Virus record (IMG/VR): IMGVR_UViG_3300027743_000002
Span: 1 to 64,000 of that record
Length of the DNA: 64,000 nucleotides
Origin: a virus
Strand: one strand, 5' to 3'
In this document: positions 26,091 through 35,941 of the stretch, piece after piece
Numbering within the stretch: the first letter of the stretch is position 1
How the letters are laid out: each line of letters opens with the position of its first letter
Made by a program: the position numbers and the translations under genes
The notes under the pieces: generated by a model
Databases searched by the model: none
What the model was told of the DNA's origin: nothing
Seen by the model: only the letters and a program-made list of their open reading frames with translations

Positions 26091-26528
26091 ATGGCGACTT
26101 TATCAGAAGGCATTGATAGTCCCGCGATAGAGCAAGACCCTAGTATCGCGCAAATACAGGCAGCGCAATATGGTGCTCAGTTAGCGCAGACGCAAGTGAG
26201 TTTGCCCGCTACAGGTTTCGTAGCGGAGATCAACGGTGAAGATGGGGCAGTCACGATCCAGCCTGGGACGAGTTCGATCACCACAGGTGCTCCTGATGTA
26301 GATGTAGCAGTTACGAATGGACTCGGAACTATCTCAATCGGGGTGGACGTGAAGTTGTATGCAGCCGCGCTTGCCAAGAGCAATACTGCGATAATTGCGC
26401 CGACCGTGAACGACGATTCAGGAGACGGTTTCAGCCTTTTCAGCACTTGGATAGACACAGTGTTAGGGGATGTTTATATGGCAGTAGATGTTACCGTAGG
26501 CGCAGCCGTGTGGAGAAAACTGAACTGA
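26091..26528 (+). CDS. small structural protein
   Basis: A 145-residue protein, Thr/Val/Ala/Asp-rich and predicted beta, first gene after the HNH insertion. No family is recognised. It precedes the fibre genes, so a fibre-attachment role is possible. Confidence 0.45.
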   Translation: MATLSEGIDSPAIEQDPSIAQIQAAQYGAQLAQTQVSLPATGFVAEINGEDGAVTIQPGTSSITTGAPDVDVAVTNGLGTISIGVDVKLYAAALAKSNTAIIAPTVNDDSGDGFSLFSTWIDTVLGDVYMAVDVTVGAAVWRKLN

Positions 26529-26537
26529 GGTGAACTT

Positions 26538-26867
26538 ATGGTAGGTAACTGGAATCCTTCAATAACTAGGGGCGGTGGTTGGACGCGCACACTGACGTTC
26601 ACTCAATCAGGAGCCGTTTTTAGTCTCGTGGACTACGAAGCTGAGATGACCCTAACCCCTGGGACGGGCACGACAGTTACGCTCTCGACCGACAACGGGA
26701 AACTCACGATTAACGGAGCAGCGGGAACCTTAACGACTGAACTCACTGCTGCTGAAGTTGCTGCTATTGATTGGTCGCAGGGCGTAGTGCAATCAGTCTT
26801 GACCGTCATTTCCCCTGAAGATACAGGTGAAGCAATCGAACTAACTGGAATCGCCAACCTTGTCTGA
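26538..26867 (+). CDS. small beta protein, fibre-associated
   Basis: A 109-residue beta-rich protein with GAGGTG before its ATG. Alternating hydrophobic and Thr/Ser residues (TLTFTQSGAVFSLVDYEAEM) resemble small baseplate or fibre-adaptor domains. Its stop overlaps the next TTG start. Confidence 0.45.
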   Translation: MVGNWNPSITRGGGWTRTLTFTQSGAVFSLVDYEAEMTLTPGTGTTVTLSTDNGKLTINGAAGTLTTELTAAEVAAIDWSQGVVQSVLTVISPEDTGEAIELTGIANLV

Positions 26868-27387
26868 ACTTCGCGTCACCGTCAACGAGCCTATCGTCAA
26901 AGTTACCACTACTGGTGACGAAGTAAATGTACGCATTAACGAAGAACCCATTCGAGTTTTTGAAGGCGTAGTTGGACTCTCCGGTTACTCCGGTTACTCT
27001 GGCGCATCTCCTGGGGTCAGCGGGTTTAGTGGTTATTCCGGCAAGTCGGGATTCTCTGCTTATTCAGGCTACAGTGGAACGTCGGGGGCACCTGGGGGTG
27101 ATTCAGGTTATTCAGGCTATTCGGGCAGGTCGGGGTTTTCAGGTAGGTCAGGCTTCTCAGGTGAAGGGTTTTCTGGTTATAGTGGCAAGTCGGGTTTTAC
27201 AGGCATTTCCGGTTTCTCTGGATACAGTGGGCGCAGTGCATTTTCAGGCTACTCAGGAGCCAACCCTGGAGCGTCAGGTTTCAGCGGTTATTCCGGTACA
27301 ACTGCTGGTTTTACTGGCACATTCACGGTAAATGGTGGGGCAAATACCGCCAACGTCACCAATGGTTTAATCACAAGTGTTACTTAA
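26860..27387 (+). CDS. collagen-like fibre protein with Gly-aromatic-Ser triplets
   Basis: Starts at TTG 26860, overlapping the preceding stop. About 40 N-terminal beta-type residues are followed by roughly 100 residues of Gly-Xaa-Ser triplets, most often GFS or GYS with GKS, GRS and GTS. A short Gly/Thr tail closes the protein. Gly in every third place is the collagen-like pattern, but with aromatic residues at X, Ser at Y and almost no Pro. Likely a trimeric fibre shaft or linker. Synonymous codons vary, which would limit recombination. Confidence 0.6.
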   Translation: MSELRVTVNEPIVKVTTTGDEVNVRINEEPIRVFEGVVGLSGYSGYSGASPGVSGFSGYSGKSGFSAYSGYSGTSGAPGGDSGYSGYSGRSGFSGRSGFSGEGFSGYSGKSGFTGISGFSGYSGRSAFSGYSGANPGASGFSGYSGTTAGFTGTFTVNGGANTANVTNGLITSVT

Positions 27388-27423
27388 GGGATTTTGAGAG
27401 AGATGAGTATGTCAATTTAATCT

Positions 27424-28794
27424 ATGCCGATTTCTTCTCGCTCCCCCAATCGCGTTACCGTCACCGAAGACTATGCCGTTAAATACACGGATGATTACGT
27501 CACTTTTCAGATAGCCGCCGATAAAACGGCTTCTTTACCTCACGCCTCACAATGTCAGTTAGGTTACTTCCAGAAAATCATTATCAATCAATTTGGGCTG
27601 AGTAGTTCAGTCGCCATAGTTCCGCAAGATGGTGACACGTTTGAAGGGGTGAGTTCACTCACTTCTGGTCAATGCGTGACCTTAACTAGCGATGGTATAT
27701 CGAAGTGGTCAAGCGTGTTGGGTCTTTATATCGGAACGACGATGGTGGGCATTTCTGGCTTCTCTGGCCCACAAGGAATGAGTGGTTGGAGTGGTTATTC
27801 CGGCGCGTCAGGCGCAGGCGGTACGGGGCCAGCGGGCGTCTCAGGCTACTCCGGTTTTAGTGGTGGAGGGGTCAGCGGCTTTAGTGGATTCTCTGGCGCG
27901 GGAAGCAGTGGGTTTTCAGGCTACAGCGGCACATCGGGGTTCTCTGGATATTCTGGAAGGTCAGGATTTAGTGGTACGAATGGTTCCAATGGAGTGAGTG
28001 GTTTCAGCGGCTATTCAGCAGTTGGTACATCGGGATTTTCGGGCTTCTCAGGTAGTGCAGGTAGCACGGGGAACACGGGGACTTCTGGATTCAGTGGATA
28101 CTCAGGATATTCTGGCTTCTCTGGCTTGAACGGTTCAACGGGACAAACTGGATCGGCAGGCACGAGCGGTTTCAGCGGGTATAGTGGCAATAACGGCGCA
28201 GCAGGAGCAGGAGGCGCATCGGGCTTCAGTGGTTACAGCGCAGTCGGTTCATCTGGTTTTAGCGGTTATAGCGGACTACCAAGCGCAAGTGGCTTTAGCG
28301 GTTATTCGGGGGTGAGCGGATTTTCCGGTTACAGCGGAATCAGCGGAGTCAATGGCACATCGCCTGCTTATGCTCGCGTGACGGTGGCAGATGCAACCAC
28401 AACGGGCCAAGCGTTAGTAGACATTGCGGGGCTTTCCATTGCGTTGTCTGCGAATGCGGTTTATGAGTATCAAGCCGTGCTTTCAGTGCTCACATCTGCT
28501 GTTACTACGGGTGTGCAATATGGAGTAAACTACAGTGTCGCAGGTGGCGCGGTTGAAGGACAACTTATTGGATCATCGACTGCCACAGCGACTAAATCAG
28601 AGCGAGTGAGCGCGTTGAATACCGCATCAGGGACTTATCTAACGACTTCGGGGCAAAATGGTCAAGTGTTGATGAAAGGGATCGTGACCACGGGAGTCAA
28701 TGCGGGGAATTTGACCATCAAGCATTTGAAAGTTTCGAGCGGAACCGCAACTTGTAGAATCAATTCATTCTTAAAGGTGACAAGAATCAGTTAA
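27424..28794 (+). CDS. collagen-like fibre protein with C-terminal beta domain
   Basis: The 456-residue protein has three parts. The N-terminal ~100 residues match the start of the proteins at 36444 and 36984 (a YAxKxTDDYxTF-type opening and a GDTxEG segment). Then come about 210 residues of Gly-Xaa-Ser triplets with occasional two-residue interruptions. A C-terminal beta domain (about 315-456) could be a trimerisation or receptor-binding head. It lies immediately upstream of the giant glycosyltransferase. Confidence 0.6.
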   Translation: MPISSRSPNRVTVTEDYAVKYTDDYVTFQIAADKTASLPHASQCQLGYFQKIIINQFGLSSSVAIVPQDGDTFEGVSSLTSGQCVTLTSDGISKWSSVLGLYIGTTMVGISGFSGPQGMSGWSGYSGASGAGGTGPAGVSGYSGFSGGGVSGFSGFSGAGSSGFSGYSGTSGFSGYSGRSGFSGTNGSNGVSGFSGYSAVGTSGFSGFSGSAGSTGNTGTSGFSGYSGYSGFSGLNGSTGQTGSAGTSGFSGYSGNNGAAGAGGASGFSGYSAVGSSGFSGYSGLPSASGFSGYSGVSGFSGYSGISGVNGTSPAYARVTVADATTTGQALVDIAGLSIALSANAVYEYQAVLSVLTSAVTTGVQYGVNYSVAGGAVEGQLIGSSTATATKSERVSALNTASGTYLTTSGQNGQVLMKGIVTTGVNAGNLTIKHLKVSSGTATCRINSFLKVTRIS

Positions 28795-28797
28795 TTT

Positions 28798-31700
28798 ATG
28801 AAGCCACGTTACAGTATTGTTATTCCGACGCACAAACACCTCACCGACGCGCTTATTCCCTGCCTCCAAAGTATCCAAAAATACACTGACCTTTCTGACT
28901 GTGAAATTCTTGTCGTGGCAAATGGTTGTGGCAACGACTTCACGCGAGAGTACGTGCAGACGCTAGGCGCACCCTTCAAACTCATCTGGATAGATGAACA
29001 AGCAGGCTATACAAAATCCGTGAATGCGGGCATCAGAGCCGCGCAAGGCGAGTTCGTCTTACTGCTCAACAATGACTGTCAGATACTTGAAAGTCCTCGC
29101 GGTGAGTGGTTGGAAACTTTGGTTGCTCCGATGGCTGACCCGCAAATAGGGATGGTCGGGATTCACGAACTTTGGAGCGCAGAAATCAACAGCAACTTCA
29201 TCGTGTTTTATTGTGCGCTCATTCGTCGCTCAGTGTTTGATGTTGTCGGTTTACCTGATGAACTGTTCAGCCCTGGTTTCGGTGAGGACATAGACTTCTG
29301 TGCGCGGCTGATGAGAGCAGGATACAAATACGCTAATGTTGATCCAACTGCTAACCAAGCAGGAGAGTTGTGTATCGGTACTTTTCCTTTGTATCACGCG
29401 GGCGGCAAGACCTTTCACGACTCAGCGCATGACGCGGGTTACAAAATAATAGTGGAGCGCAACTTGAAGATTCTGCGCAATCGGTATCAGCCCGTGAAGT
29501 TGTTGGCTGTCTTAGTCAACTTTGGAGTTGAAGGTTTATCGCACTTATATCAGACCATCGACAGTCTCAAGAGTTTCGATTCTCGTTATACAGTGGACAT
29601 TGTTGTCCATTCCAACGTGGCTGTTGGCAGAGACGACATCCGAGAGATTATTCACGCGGAAGCCCCGTGGGGTGATTGGCTCAACTTGCCGTGGAAGTGT
29701 CGGGAAACACTTCACCAAGAACGCGAGAACTACGACCTCTATCTTTATGCCGAACATGACCATCTTTTCACGCAAAGAAACATAGATGCGTTTCTGGAAA
29801 TAACACCCTTTCTGTCGGATGCTGAGATTGCGGGATTTATCGAGTGGGAACATTCCCCTCAAGGGCGATTTTACCCCGCATGGCACGCTGATTATGGATG
29901 GGGTGAATCATTCACGAACGATGCAGGGACATTCGCCAAGTTCACTAATCTACATCAAGGCAGTTTCTTAGCTACCCGTAGGCAATTAGCACGGGCTATC
30001 GCGGTTGGTAAAGAAGCGTTTCTTGACCCACAGCGACGTTTGTTTTCGAGTCCGTATGGCATTCGTGAACGGTGTAACACCGACTTTTACGATACAGGCT
30101 TCAAGAAGGTTATTCCGGTTTCGCGGTTTGAGGACTTTCTGATTCACCATCTGAGCGATCATTACTACGGTGTGTACGGTACGAAGTGCGATTCAGAGAT
30201 GAACAAGGCGTTGGCGGAACTAATTGAGCGTCCCGAAGTCTCCATCATCATTCCTACCTACAATCATTGTGACGATCTACTCCGTCCGTGTCTGGAAAGT
30301 CTGCGGGTTAATACTGACTTGACGCAGACAGAAATCTTAGTGATTTCAAATGGCTGTACCGATGGAACGGATGCTTACGTTAAATCGCTGGGCCATCCCT
30401 TTAAACTGATTAGCCACAGAGCACAACTCGGATTTACGAAAGCAACGAACATCGGGTTACGCGCAGCTCGTGGAAAGTATCTTGTCTTACTCAACAACGA
30501 CACCATCATTCAAGGAAGTGATTGGATTGACTTGATGAAGGCTCCATTCCTTGATCGGAAAGGCGTCGGCATGAGCGGGCCTATGCGCTTCGTGGGAGAA
30601 CCTGACAAGTCCAACGACTTCGTAATGATGTTCTGTTGTTGCACGACAAGGGCAGTTGTGGATGACATTGGCCTCCTTGATGAGCGATTCGCCCCTGGTG
30701 GTGTCGAAGACGTTGACTACGGACTCCGGCTCTTATTAGCCGGATATGAGTTAGTACAAGTACCGGAAAATCACGCAGTCGCATTTGAGCCTGATTTGTC
30801 TACGGGAGCCTTCCCAATCTTCCACAGTGGCAATGCTACTTATCGAGATGAAGCGGGTTGGCACGCGAACTTGATTCGCAACAATGGCCGACTCAAAGCT
30901 AAGTTCCCTGAATACTTCAAGGGCTTAACGTGGATTGAAGAAATGGCCGTGAGTGAACCGCAGCCACTTGATTTTGCGGCTCTCCATGAGCAAATGAAAG
31001 AAGCAGACAGTTGGCTGCATTGGGAAATGTTTGACGTAGACGTGAATCAGGCCAAGCGAGAAGAATTAGCAGGCAAGACCGTCATCGACATTGGGGCCAA
31101 CAAGGGCTTCTTTGCTATTCACGCGTTGGAGTTGGGAGCCAAAGAAGTTTATTGCTTTGAGCCAGTCCATGAAATCTACGAACAGCAGCTTCAACTCGTG
31201 GGTGATATTCCGCAAGTTCATTCCTTTAATTTGGCCGTGTTAGATGGTTCGGTGTCAGAAGTCCACATGCACGAAGCAGGTGTGGTATCGAACATTTGGG
31301 GCGACCCAACTACTTCTCCAACTCCGTGCGTTTCGTTGGTCACAGCGTTGAGTCATGTGCCTGACCATTCCAACATGGTCTTGAAGATTGACTGTGAAGG
31401 CTCAGAGTTTGAAATCCTGTTTCATACGCCTGCCAACGTGATTCGGCAATTCTCAACCATCTACGTTGAGATGCACGACGAAATGAATCCCAACTTTCAA
31501 CACAAGACTCCTGAGTTGTTGAGTTATCTACACTCATTGGGATTCACGAGCGAGCAAGGGCCACAAGCATCAACTTGGTTGGAAGATGGTTCATCCGAAG
31601 AATCTCCCGTGCGTATTTACAAGATGAGACGAAGTGAACAACCGCGTGTGACGGTAATCATTCCTACTTATCAACGCTATGGACTGTTGCGGGAAGCGTT

Positions 31701-34167
31701 GAACTCCGTGCAGGCGCAGACTTATCGAAACATCTGTGCGCTCGTAATAGCTGATGGCCCCGATGCGGAAGTAGAACAAATCGTGGCTGAGTATCAAGCA
31801 CAGAGTTCAGATATTACCTACGCCTACGCAGACGTGCCCCACGAAGGATTTATCAGTGCGCGTTCCAAGATGCGCGGGATTGACTTGCTACCTCTACATG
31901 GTTACGTGTGCTTTCTCGATGATGACAATGTTCTCTTGCCTCAGTATGTCGAGAAGATGGTTGGAGTGCTTGCTGAAGGGAAAGAAGTGGCGATTGGGCA
32001 GATTCTACTCCAGCGCGTCATCGACGGAGAGAATATGGTTAAGACTGCCCCGCCCGATGCAAACTCGTTGGGGTTCTCAGATATTGATGCGCTGAACATT
32101 TTAGTGCAGAACGACATTGCTCGATTGTGTCGGGACGAATGGCACCAAGACAGAGATAAGCCCATCGACCACGACTACCGCTTTATTCAGAAGTGCTTGA
32201 CGCATACGGGCTATGGTTTTGTACCCGAAGTGGTTGCTTTCCATCGGGACATGACTCGCGAGACAGCCAAAGTATTTGATTGTTTCCCCTTCTTTAATGA
32301 GTTGGACTTGTTGGAAATGAGGCTGAGTGAACTCGACAGCGTAGTGGATTACTTCGTGATTGTAGAAGCAAACCAGACCCACAGTGGACAGCCGAAACCG
32401 TTGTACTTAGCAGAGAACATGGAGCGGTTCAAGAAGTGGGAAAAGAAGATTGTGATTCAGGTAGTTGACCTGAGCACGATAGAGTTTGCCAACTTTGACT
32501 TCGACCCTTGTTGGGTGCGTGAACATCTACAGCGAGATTCAGGGCGTGACGTTGTTAATCGAATGGCTAAAAAGGGAGACTTCTGCATCGTCTCGGATGT
32601 AGATGAGATTCCCCGCGCTTCAGCGATACAAGAGTACATCGTGAGTGGACAGTACGAAGTTGGAGTGTTAGCCCTTGAGAGATTTATGTACTTTTTGAAC
32701 TATCGGAATGTGACCACCGATGAGCCACAGTTGAATGCCAAGATTACTCCTTGCGATAAGTTGCAAACTTACAATCTGAATGACATTCGCTTTGCCGATA
32801 AAGAGAACGTGTTACCAACTCGTCGCATTGAATCGGCGGGATGGCATTTTACAATGATGGGCGGATTAGAGAAGGTCATTGAAAAGGTGAAAGCGTTCGC
32901 ACATCAGGAATATGCTGCGCCCGACAAGATAGACCACGAGCGCATGGAGAAGTTGTTTCGTGAAGGCAAGGATGTGTACTCAGCGAACACGACTTGGGAG
33001 ACAGTTGAGATTGACGAAACATTTCCGCAGTACGTGAGAGAACACGAAGATGAGTTGCGGGCAAAGGGTTGGATTAAACCGCAGGAGACGGGAACGGTCA
33101 TCAAGTTACAGGATTGGAAGCAATCTCGGTTGACCGTTACCGCCGAAATCTCTACCAAAGACCGTTATCAAACCACTTTGCCACTAACTATTAGCGCGAT
33201 AATCAATCAGACTCACAAGCCTGAGAAACTAAAAATCTACGATGATGGTGAACAAGCGAATCTCTTTGAACTTGCACCCTTCAGTGGTTTATTGCAGATG
33301 GCAATGGACAAGGGCATTGAAGTAGAAGTGCTGACCACGCCGCGCAAGGGCCAAGTCACTAATCATCAACATTGCCTTGAAAGCGCGACTACAGATGTGA
33401 TTTGGCGTTGCGACGATGACAATATTCCTGAACCTGATTGCCTACACAATCTGCTTGCGGAAATGAAAGAGGGGGTAGGAGCTGTAGGAGGATTGGTTCA
33501 TCATCCAGGCGGTATTAGCCCATTACCCAAAGGCGTTGATGGCTCGTTAAATGATTTAGCGATGGGATTAAATATTGCGTGGTTTGATTGGAACAGCGGC
33601 CCCAAAGAGTGCGAACACTTGTACTCGACTTTCGTGTACAGAGTTTCGTCAGCACGAGAGGTTGGTGGCTATCCTCTTGATTTAAGCCCTTGCGGACACC
33701 GTGAGGAAAGCTGGCTCACCCATAAAATCCATCGAGCAGGGTACAAGGTAATTTGTACGCCCTACGCTCGTACCGCTCACTTGAGAGAAGCAACGGGCGG
33801 CATCCGTACTTATACTGACCCTGCTATGTGGGAGCATGATGAGGGCTTGTTTCAAGCGTATCTACGAGCGATTGGGAAGGTAAGTCCGAAATCCAAAATG
33901 ATGATTCTGGACATGGGCTTAGGTGATCATCTTGTGGCAAAGGCCGTGTTATCAGAGATTCGGAAACGCAACAACAATCAGCATCTCGTCATGGCGGTTT
34001 GTTTCCCAAGTGTGTTTGAAGAAGAACCCAACGTGACGTTGATTTCCATTGCGGACGCTAAGGCAATCGTGGGCCATGGCTACCAACAACATAGTCTGTA
34101 TGCTTGGATGTGGGATAATAATTGGGATGCACCGTTGGCTGACGCCATGATAAAATTCTGGGGATGA
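28798..34167 (+). CDS. giant fused glycosyltransferase / methyltransferase
   Basis: A 1789-residue fusion. Residues 1-235 form a GT2 domain (YSIVIPTHKH, LLNNDC). Residues 240-475 are a glycosyltransferase-like domain with YAEHDH. About 479-720 is a second GT2 (VSIIIPTYNH, LLNNDT). About 740-930 is an FkbM-type SAM methyltransferase (VIDIGANKG, LKIDCEGSEFE). About 949-1155 is a third GT2 (VTVIIPTYQR, FLDDDN). About 1158-1440 is GT17-like, beta-1,4-GlcNAc-transferase type (VFDCFPFFNELDLLEMRL, SDVDEIPR). About 1444-1690 is GT2-like (WRCDDDN). Residues 1697-1789 form the N-terminal half of a GT9 domain (MILDMGLGDH). It probably builds and caps a glycan on virion fibres or the host surface. The target is unknown. 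Confidence 0.85.
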   Translation: MKPRYSIVIPTHKHLTDALIPCLQSIQKYTDLSDCEILVVANGCGNDFTREYVQTLGAPFKLIWIDEQAGYTKSVNAGIRAAQGEFVLLLNNDCQILESPRGEWLETLVAPMADPQIGMVGIHELWSAEINSNFIVFYCALIRRSVFDVVGLPDELFSPGFGEDIDFCARLMRAGYKYANVDPTANQAGELCIGTFPLYHAGGKTFHDSAHDAGYKIIVERNLKILRNRYQPVKLLAVLVNFGVEGLSHLYQTIDSLKSFDSRYTVDIVVHSNVAVGRDDIREIIHAEAPWGDWLNLPWKCRETLHQERENYDLYLYAEHDHLFTQRNIDAFLEITPFLSDAEIAGFIEWEHSPQGRFYPAWHADYGWGESFTNDAGTFAKFTNLHQGSFLATRRQLARAIAVGKEAFLDPQRRLFSSPYGIRERCNTDFYDTGFKKVIPVSRFEDFLIHHLSDHYYGVYGTKCDSEMNKALAELIERPEVSIIIPTYNHCDDLLRPCLESLRVNTDLTQTEILVISNGCTDGTDAYVKSLGHPFKLISHRAQLGFTKATNIGLRAARGKYLVLLNNDTIIQGSDWIDLMKAPFLDRKGVGMSGPMRFVGEPDKSNDFVMMFCCCTTRAVVDDIGLLDERFAPGGVEDVDYGLRLLLAGYELVQVPENHAVAFEPDLSTGAFPIFHSGNATYRDEAGWHANLIRNNGRLKAKFPEYFKGLTWIEEMAVSEPQPLDFAALHEQMKEADSWLHWEMFDVDVNQAKREELAGKTVIDIGANKGFFAIHALELGAKEVYCFEPVHEIYEQQLQLVGDIPQVHSFNLAVLDGSVSEVHMHEAGVVSNIWGDPTTSPTPCVSLVTALSHVPDHSNMVLKIDCEGSEFEILFHTPANVIRQFSTIYVEMHDEMNPNFQHKTPELLSYLHSLGFTSEQGPQASTWLEDGSSEESPVRIYKMRRSEQPRVTVIIPTYQRYGLLREALNSVQAQTYRNICALVIADGPDAEVEQIVAEYQAQSSDITYAYADVPHEGFISARSKMRGIDLLPLHGYVCFLDDDNVLLPQYVEKMVGVLAEGKEVAIGQILLQRVIDGENMVKTAPPDANSLGFSDIDALNILVQNDIARLCRDEWHQDRDKPIDHDYRFIQKCLTHTGYGFVPEVVAFHRDMTRETAKVFDCFPFFNELDLLEMRLSELDSVVDYFVIVEANQTHSGQPKPLYLAENMERFKKWEKKIVIQVVDLSTIEFANFDFDPCWVREHLQRDSGRDVVNRMAKKGDFCIVSDVDEIPRASAIQEYIVSGQYEVGVLALERFMYFLNYRNVTTDEPQLNAKITPCDKLQTYNLNDIRFADKENVLPTRRIESAGWHFTMMGGLEKVIEKVKAFAHQEYAAPDKIDHERMEKLFREGKDVYSANTTWETVEIDETFPQYVREHEDELRAKGWIKPQETGTVIKLQDWKQSRLTVTAEISTKDRYQTTLPLTISAIINQTHKPEKLKIYDDGEQANLFELAPFSGLLQMAMDKGIEVEVLTTPRKGQVTNHQHCLESATTDVIWRCDDDNIPEPDCLHNLLAEMKEGVGAVGGLVHHPGGISPLPKGVDGSLNDLAMGLNIAWFDWNSGPKECEHLYSTFVYRVSSAREVGGYPLDLSPCGHREESWLTHKIHRAGYKVICTPYARTAHLREATGGIRTYTDPAMWEHDEGLFQAYLRAIGKVSPKSKMMILDMGLGDHLVAKAVLSEIRKRNNNQHLVMAVCFPSVFEEEPNVTLISIADAKAIVGHGYQQHSLYAWMWDNNWDAPLADAMIKFWG

Positions 34168-34973
34168 AAGTCGCCAAATTGATAGGAATTTACTGTTTCC
34201 GCAATAACGTAACAAATAAAGTTTATGTGGGAAGCTCTATAGATATTTCCTACCGCAAGCGCAAGCATCTAGAAACACTTCGCGCTAATCGACACCGTAA
34301 TCAATTTTTCCAACGTGCATTTATTAAGTATGGGGAAATTGCGTTTTCATTCTCAGTCCTTGAGACGTGTTTACGGGAAGAATTGCAATTGCGGGAAGAT
34401 TATTGGATCGTCACGCTGAACTCTCTAAATAAAAAATATGGCTACAACTTGGTTAGTGCAGATCGCAGGGAAATATCACCGTCTACCAAAAGAAAAATCA
34501 GTGCAGGGCAAAAACGGAGTTATGAGAATGGGCGTATCCCGTTCAACAAAGGCAGACTGTTTTCTGAAGAACATAAAGCCAATATTAAGCGCGGAATAAG
34601 ACGAACATTTGAAGGTGGTCGTATTTCTGCATTTAAGGGGAAACACGTAGCAGAAGCTACGAAGGTAAAGTTCGCATGGGCATATACGGGACAAAAGGTA
34701 TCTCTAGAAACCCGTCTCAAGATGTCAGAGTCGTCCAAGGGAAACAAGGCATCCTTGGGCCATAAGCAGAGCGCAGCCAGAGTTGAGCATCGTGCGTGGT
34801 TGAACCAAAAGCCTGTTGTGCAATTTCGTAAAGACGGAGTGCTATTGGGTTATTACTGCTCTATTCAACATGCTGCCAAAATGCATGGTATGTCTCCAAC
34901 AACGGTATCTAAGCGTGTACATGGTCATCGAGCAACGGCAGGTGGCTTTGTGTGGAGATTTAGCGGTCAATGA
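34164..34973 (+). CDS. GIY-YIG homing endonuclease
   Basis: A 269-residue protein with GIY at 8-10 and YVG at 21-23, the paired motifs of the GIY-YIG nuclease core. Basic NUMOD3-type modules follow (FSEEHKANI, SLETRLKMSESSKGN). A C-terminal NUMOD1/helix-turn-helix segment (SIQHAAKMHGMSPTTVSKRV) completes a modular DNA-binding region. Both ends lie in ATGA overlaps, so removing the gene would rejoin its neighbours at a single ATGA. It sits between the two halves of a GT9 glycosyltransferase. Confidence 0.9.
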   Translation: MKVAKLIGIYCFRNNVTNKVYVGSSIDISYRKRKHLETLRANRHRNQFFQRAFIKYGEIAFSFSVLETCLREELQLREDYWIVTLNSLNKKYGYNLVSADRREISPSTKRKISAGQKRSYENGRIPFNKGRLFSEEHKANIKRGIRRTFEGGRISAFKGKHVAEATKVKFAWAYTGQKVSLETRLKMSESSKGNKASLGHKQSAARVEHRAWLNQKPVVQFRKDGVLLGYYCSIQHAAKMHGMSPTTVSKRVHGHRATAGGFVWRFSGQ

Positions 34974-35455
34974 GAATTTTAATTTCGCCGTACGCCGCAA
35001 GGCTTCCAAGCGGCAATCGCAATCCAAAGAATTTTCCGTATTGGGCTGAGTTGGTCAAGATGCTCAACGCCAATGGTCATCACGTTATTCAAATCGGCGT
35101 CAAAGGGGAAGCCCGCATAGACGGGGTAGCAGAATTTCTTCAAGACATACCGTTAAAGGATTTGGTGAATGTTATTAACGGTATTGATGTGTGGTGTTCT
35201 GTAGACAGTTTCCTTCCCCATTTCTGCGCGACTAATCATCTCAAATCAGGCGTCGTAATTTGGTCGCAGGCTTCGCCCAAAATATGGGGCTACCCACACA
35301 ATACAAATCTCTTAAAGGATGAGAAATTTTTGCGAGAGTTTCAGTACGCACCGTGGTGGGACGCGGAATACAACGAAGATGCTTTTGTTGAACCTCAAGT
35401 AGTAATGGATGCACTGCATGGCCGACTCTTTAATAATGCGCCCGCTAAATCCTGA
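34970..35455 (+). CDS. GT9-family glycosyltransferase C-terminal domain
   Basis: A 161-residue protein matching the nucleotide-sugar-binding half of GT9 (heptosyltransferase-type) enzymes: LISPYAARLPSGNRNPKN, HHVIQIGVKGE, then CSVDSFLPHFC and a WGYPHN segment. The first half of GT9 is fused to the end of the 1789-residue protein before the endonuclease gene. The two probably assemble in trans. Start is ATG 34970 in an ATGA overlap. Confidence 0.75.
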   Translation: MRILISPYAARLPSGNRNPKNFPYWAELVKMLNANGHHVIQIGVKGEARIDGVAEFLQDIPLKDLVNVINGIDVWCSVDSFLPHFCATNHLKSGVVIWSQASPKIWGYPHNTNLLKDEKFLREFQYAPWWDAEYNEDAFVEPQVVMDALHGRLFNNAPAKS

Positions 35456-35900
35456 AACCGAACAAGACCTATTTCGGCTTTCATATTCGTGGCGGATGAA
35501 ACAGAAGCGACACACTCAAGGTGAGCGCATGGCCTTTGAGGAGTTTTCCGCCAACGATCCGACACAGATAGTGCTTGGACTGTTCAACGGTGAACTACAA
35601 GCGGTCTACTTGATTAAGGAGTGGGCACCTGCGCACTATGAAACTCATTTTACCTCAAGCAAAAATGCGCCACGAGAGAACGTGGTAGCGGGAGCAAGGA
35701 AGATTTTGACGTGGTTAATGGAGAATGGGGCAGAGGAAGTAAGTGCTTTTGTTAGGCCAAGAAATAAGCCAGTGTGTCGTTTCGTCGAGGAAGTGGGTTT
35801 TAAGCGTGAGAGTTTGTGTCTTTTTGGTAGACAAGAAGATTTAGATACATGTAGTATGCCCAACAAGTTTGTGAAGTATGTTTGTCAAAGAGGCAACTAG
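35436..35900 (+). CDS. GNAT-family acetyltransferase-like protein
   Basis: Starts at ATG 35436, chosen because RPLNPETEQDLFRL is a typical GNAT opening; an ATG at 35409 would prepend nine residues. The 154-residue protein has a central VVAGARKILTWLMENGAEEV segment and RPRNKPVCRFVEEVGFKRE, matching the acetyl-CoA-binding and terminal parts of GNAT proteins as they occur in phages. It overlaps the GT9 gene and may modify sugars or proteins. Confidence 0.6.
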   Translation: MRPLNPETEQDLFRLSYSWRMKQKRHTQGERMAFEEFSANDPTQIVLGLFNGELQAVYLIKEWAPAHYETHFTSSKNAPRENVVAGARKILTWLMENGAEEVSAFVRPRNKPVCRFVEEVGFKRESLCLFGRQEDLDTCSMPNKFVKYVCQRGN

Positions 35901-35941
35901 CCACTCATGGAGTTATCCACATTCGCTCTGTCTGACATAAG

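Noticed and set aside
26972-27331. Alternative-frame genes across the Gly-Xaa-Ser repeats (also 27782-27997, 36748-36969, 37252-37602)
   Set aside because: Open frames in the other phases are a by-product of the repeated codons. Their sequences are low-complexity and lack ribosome sites.
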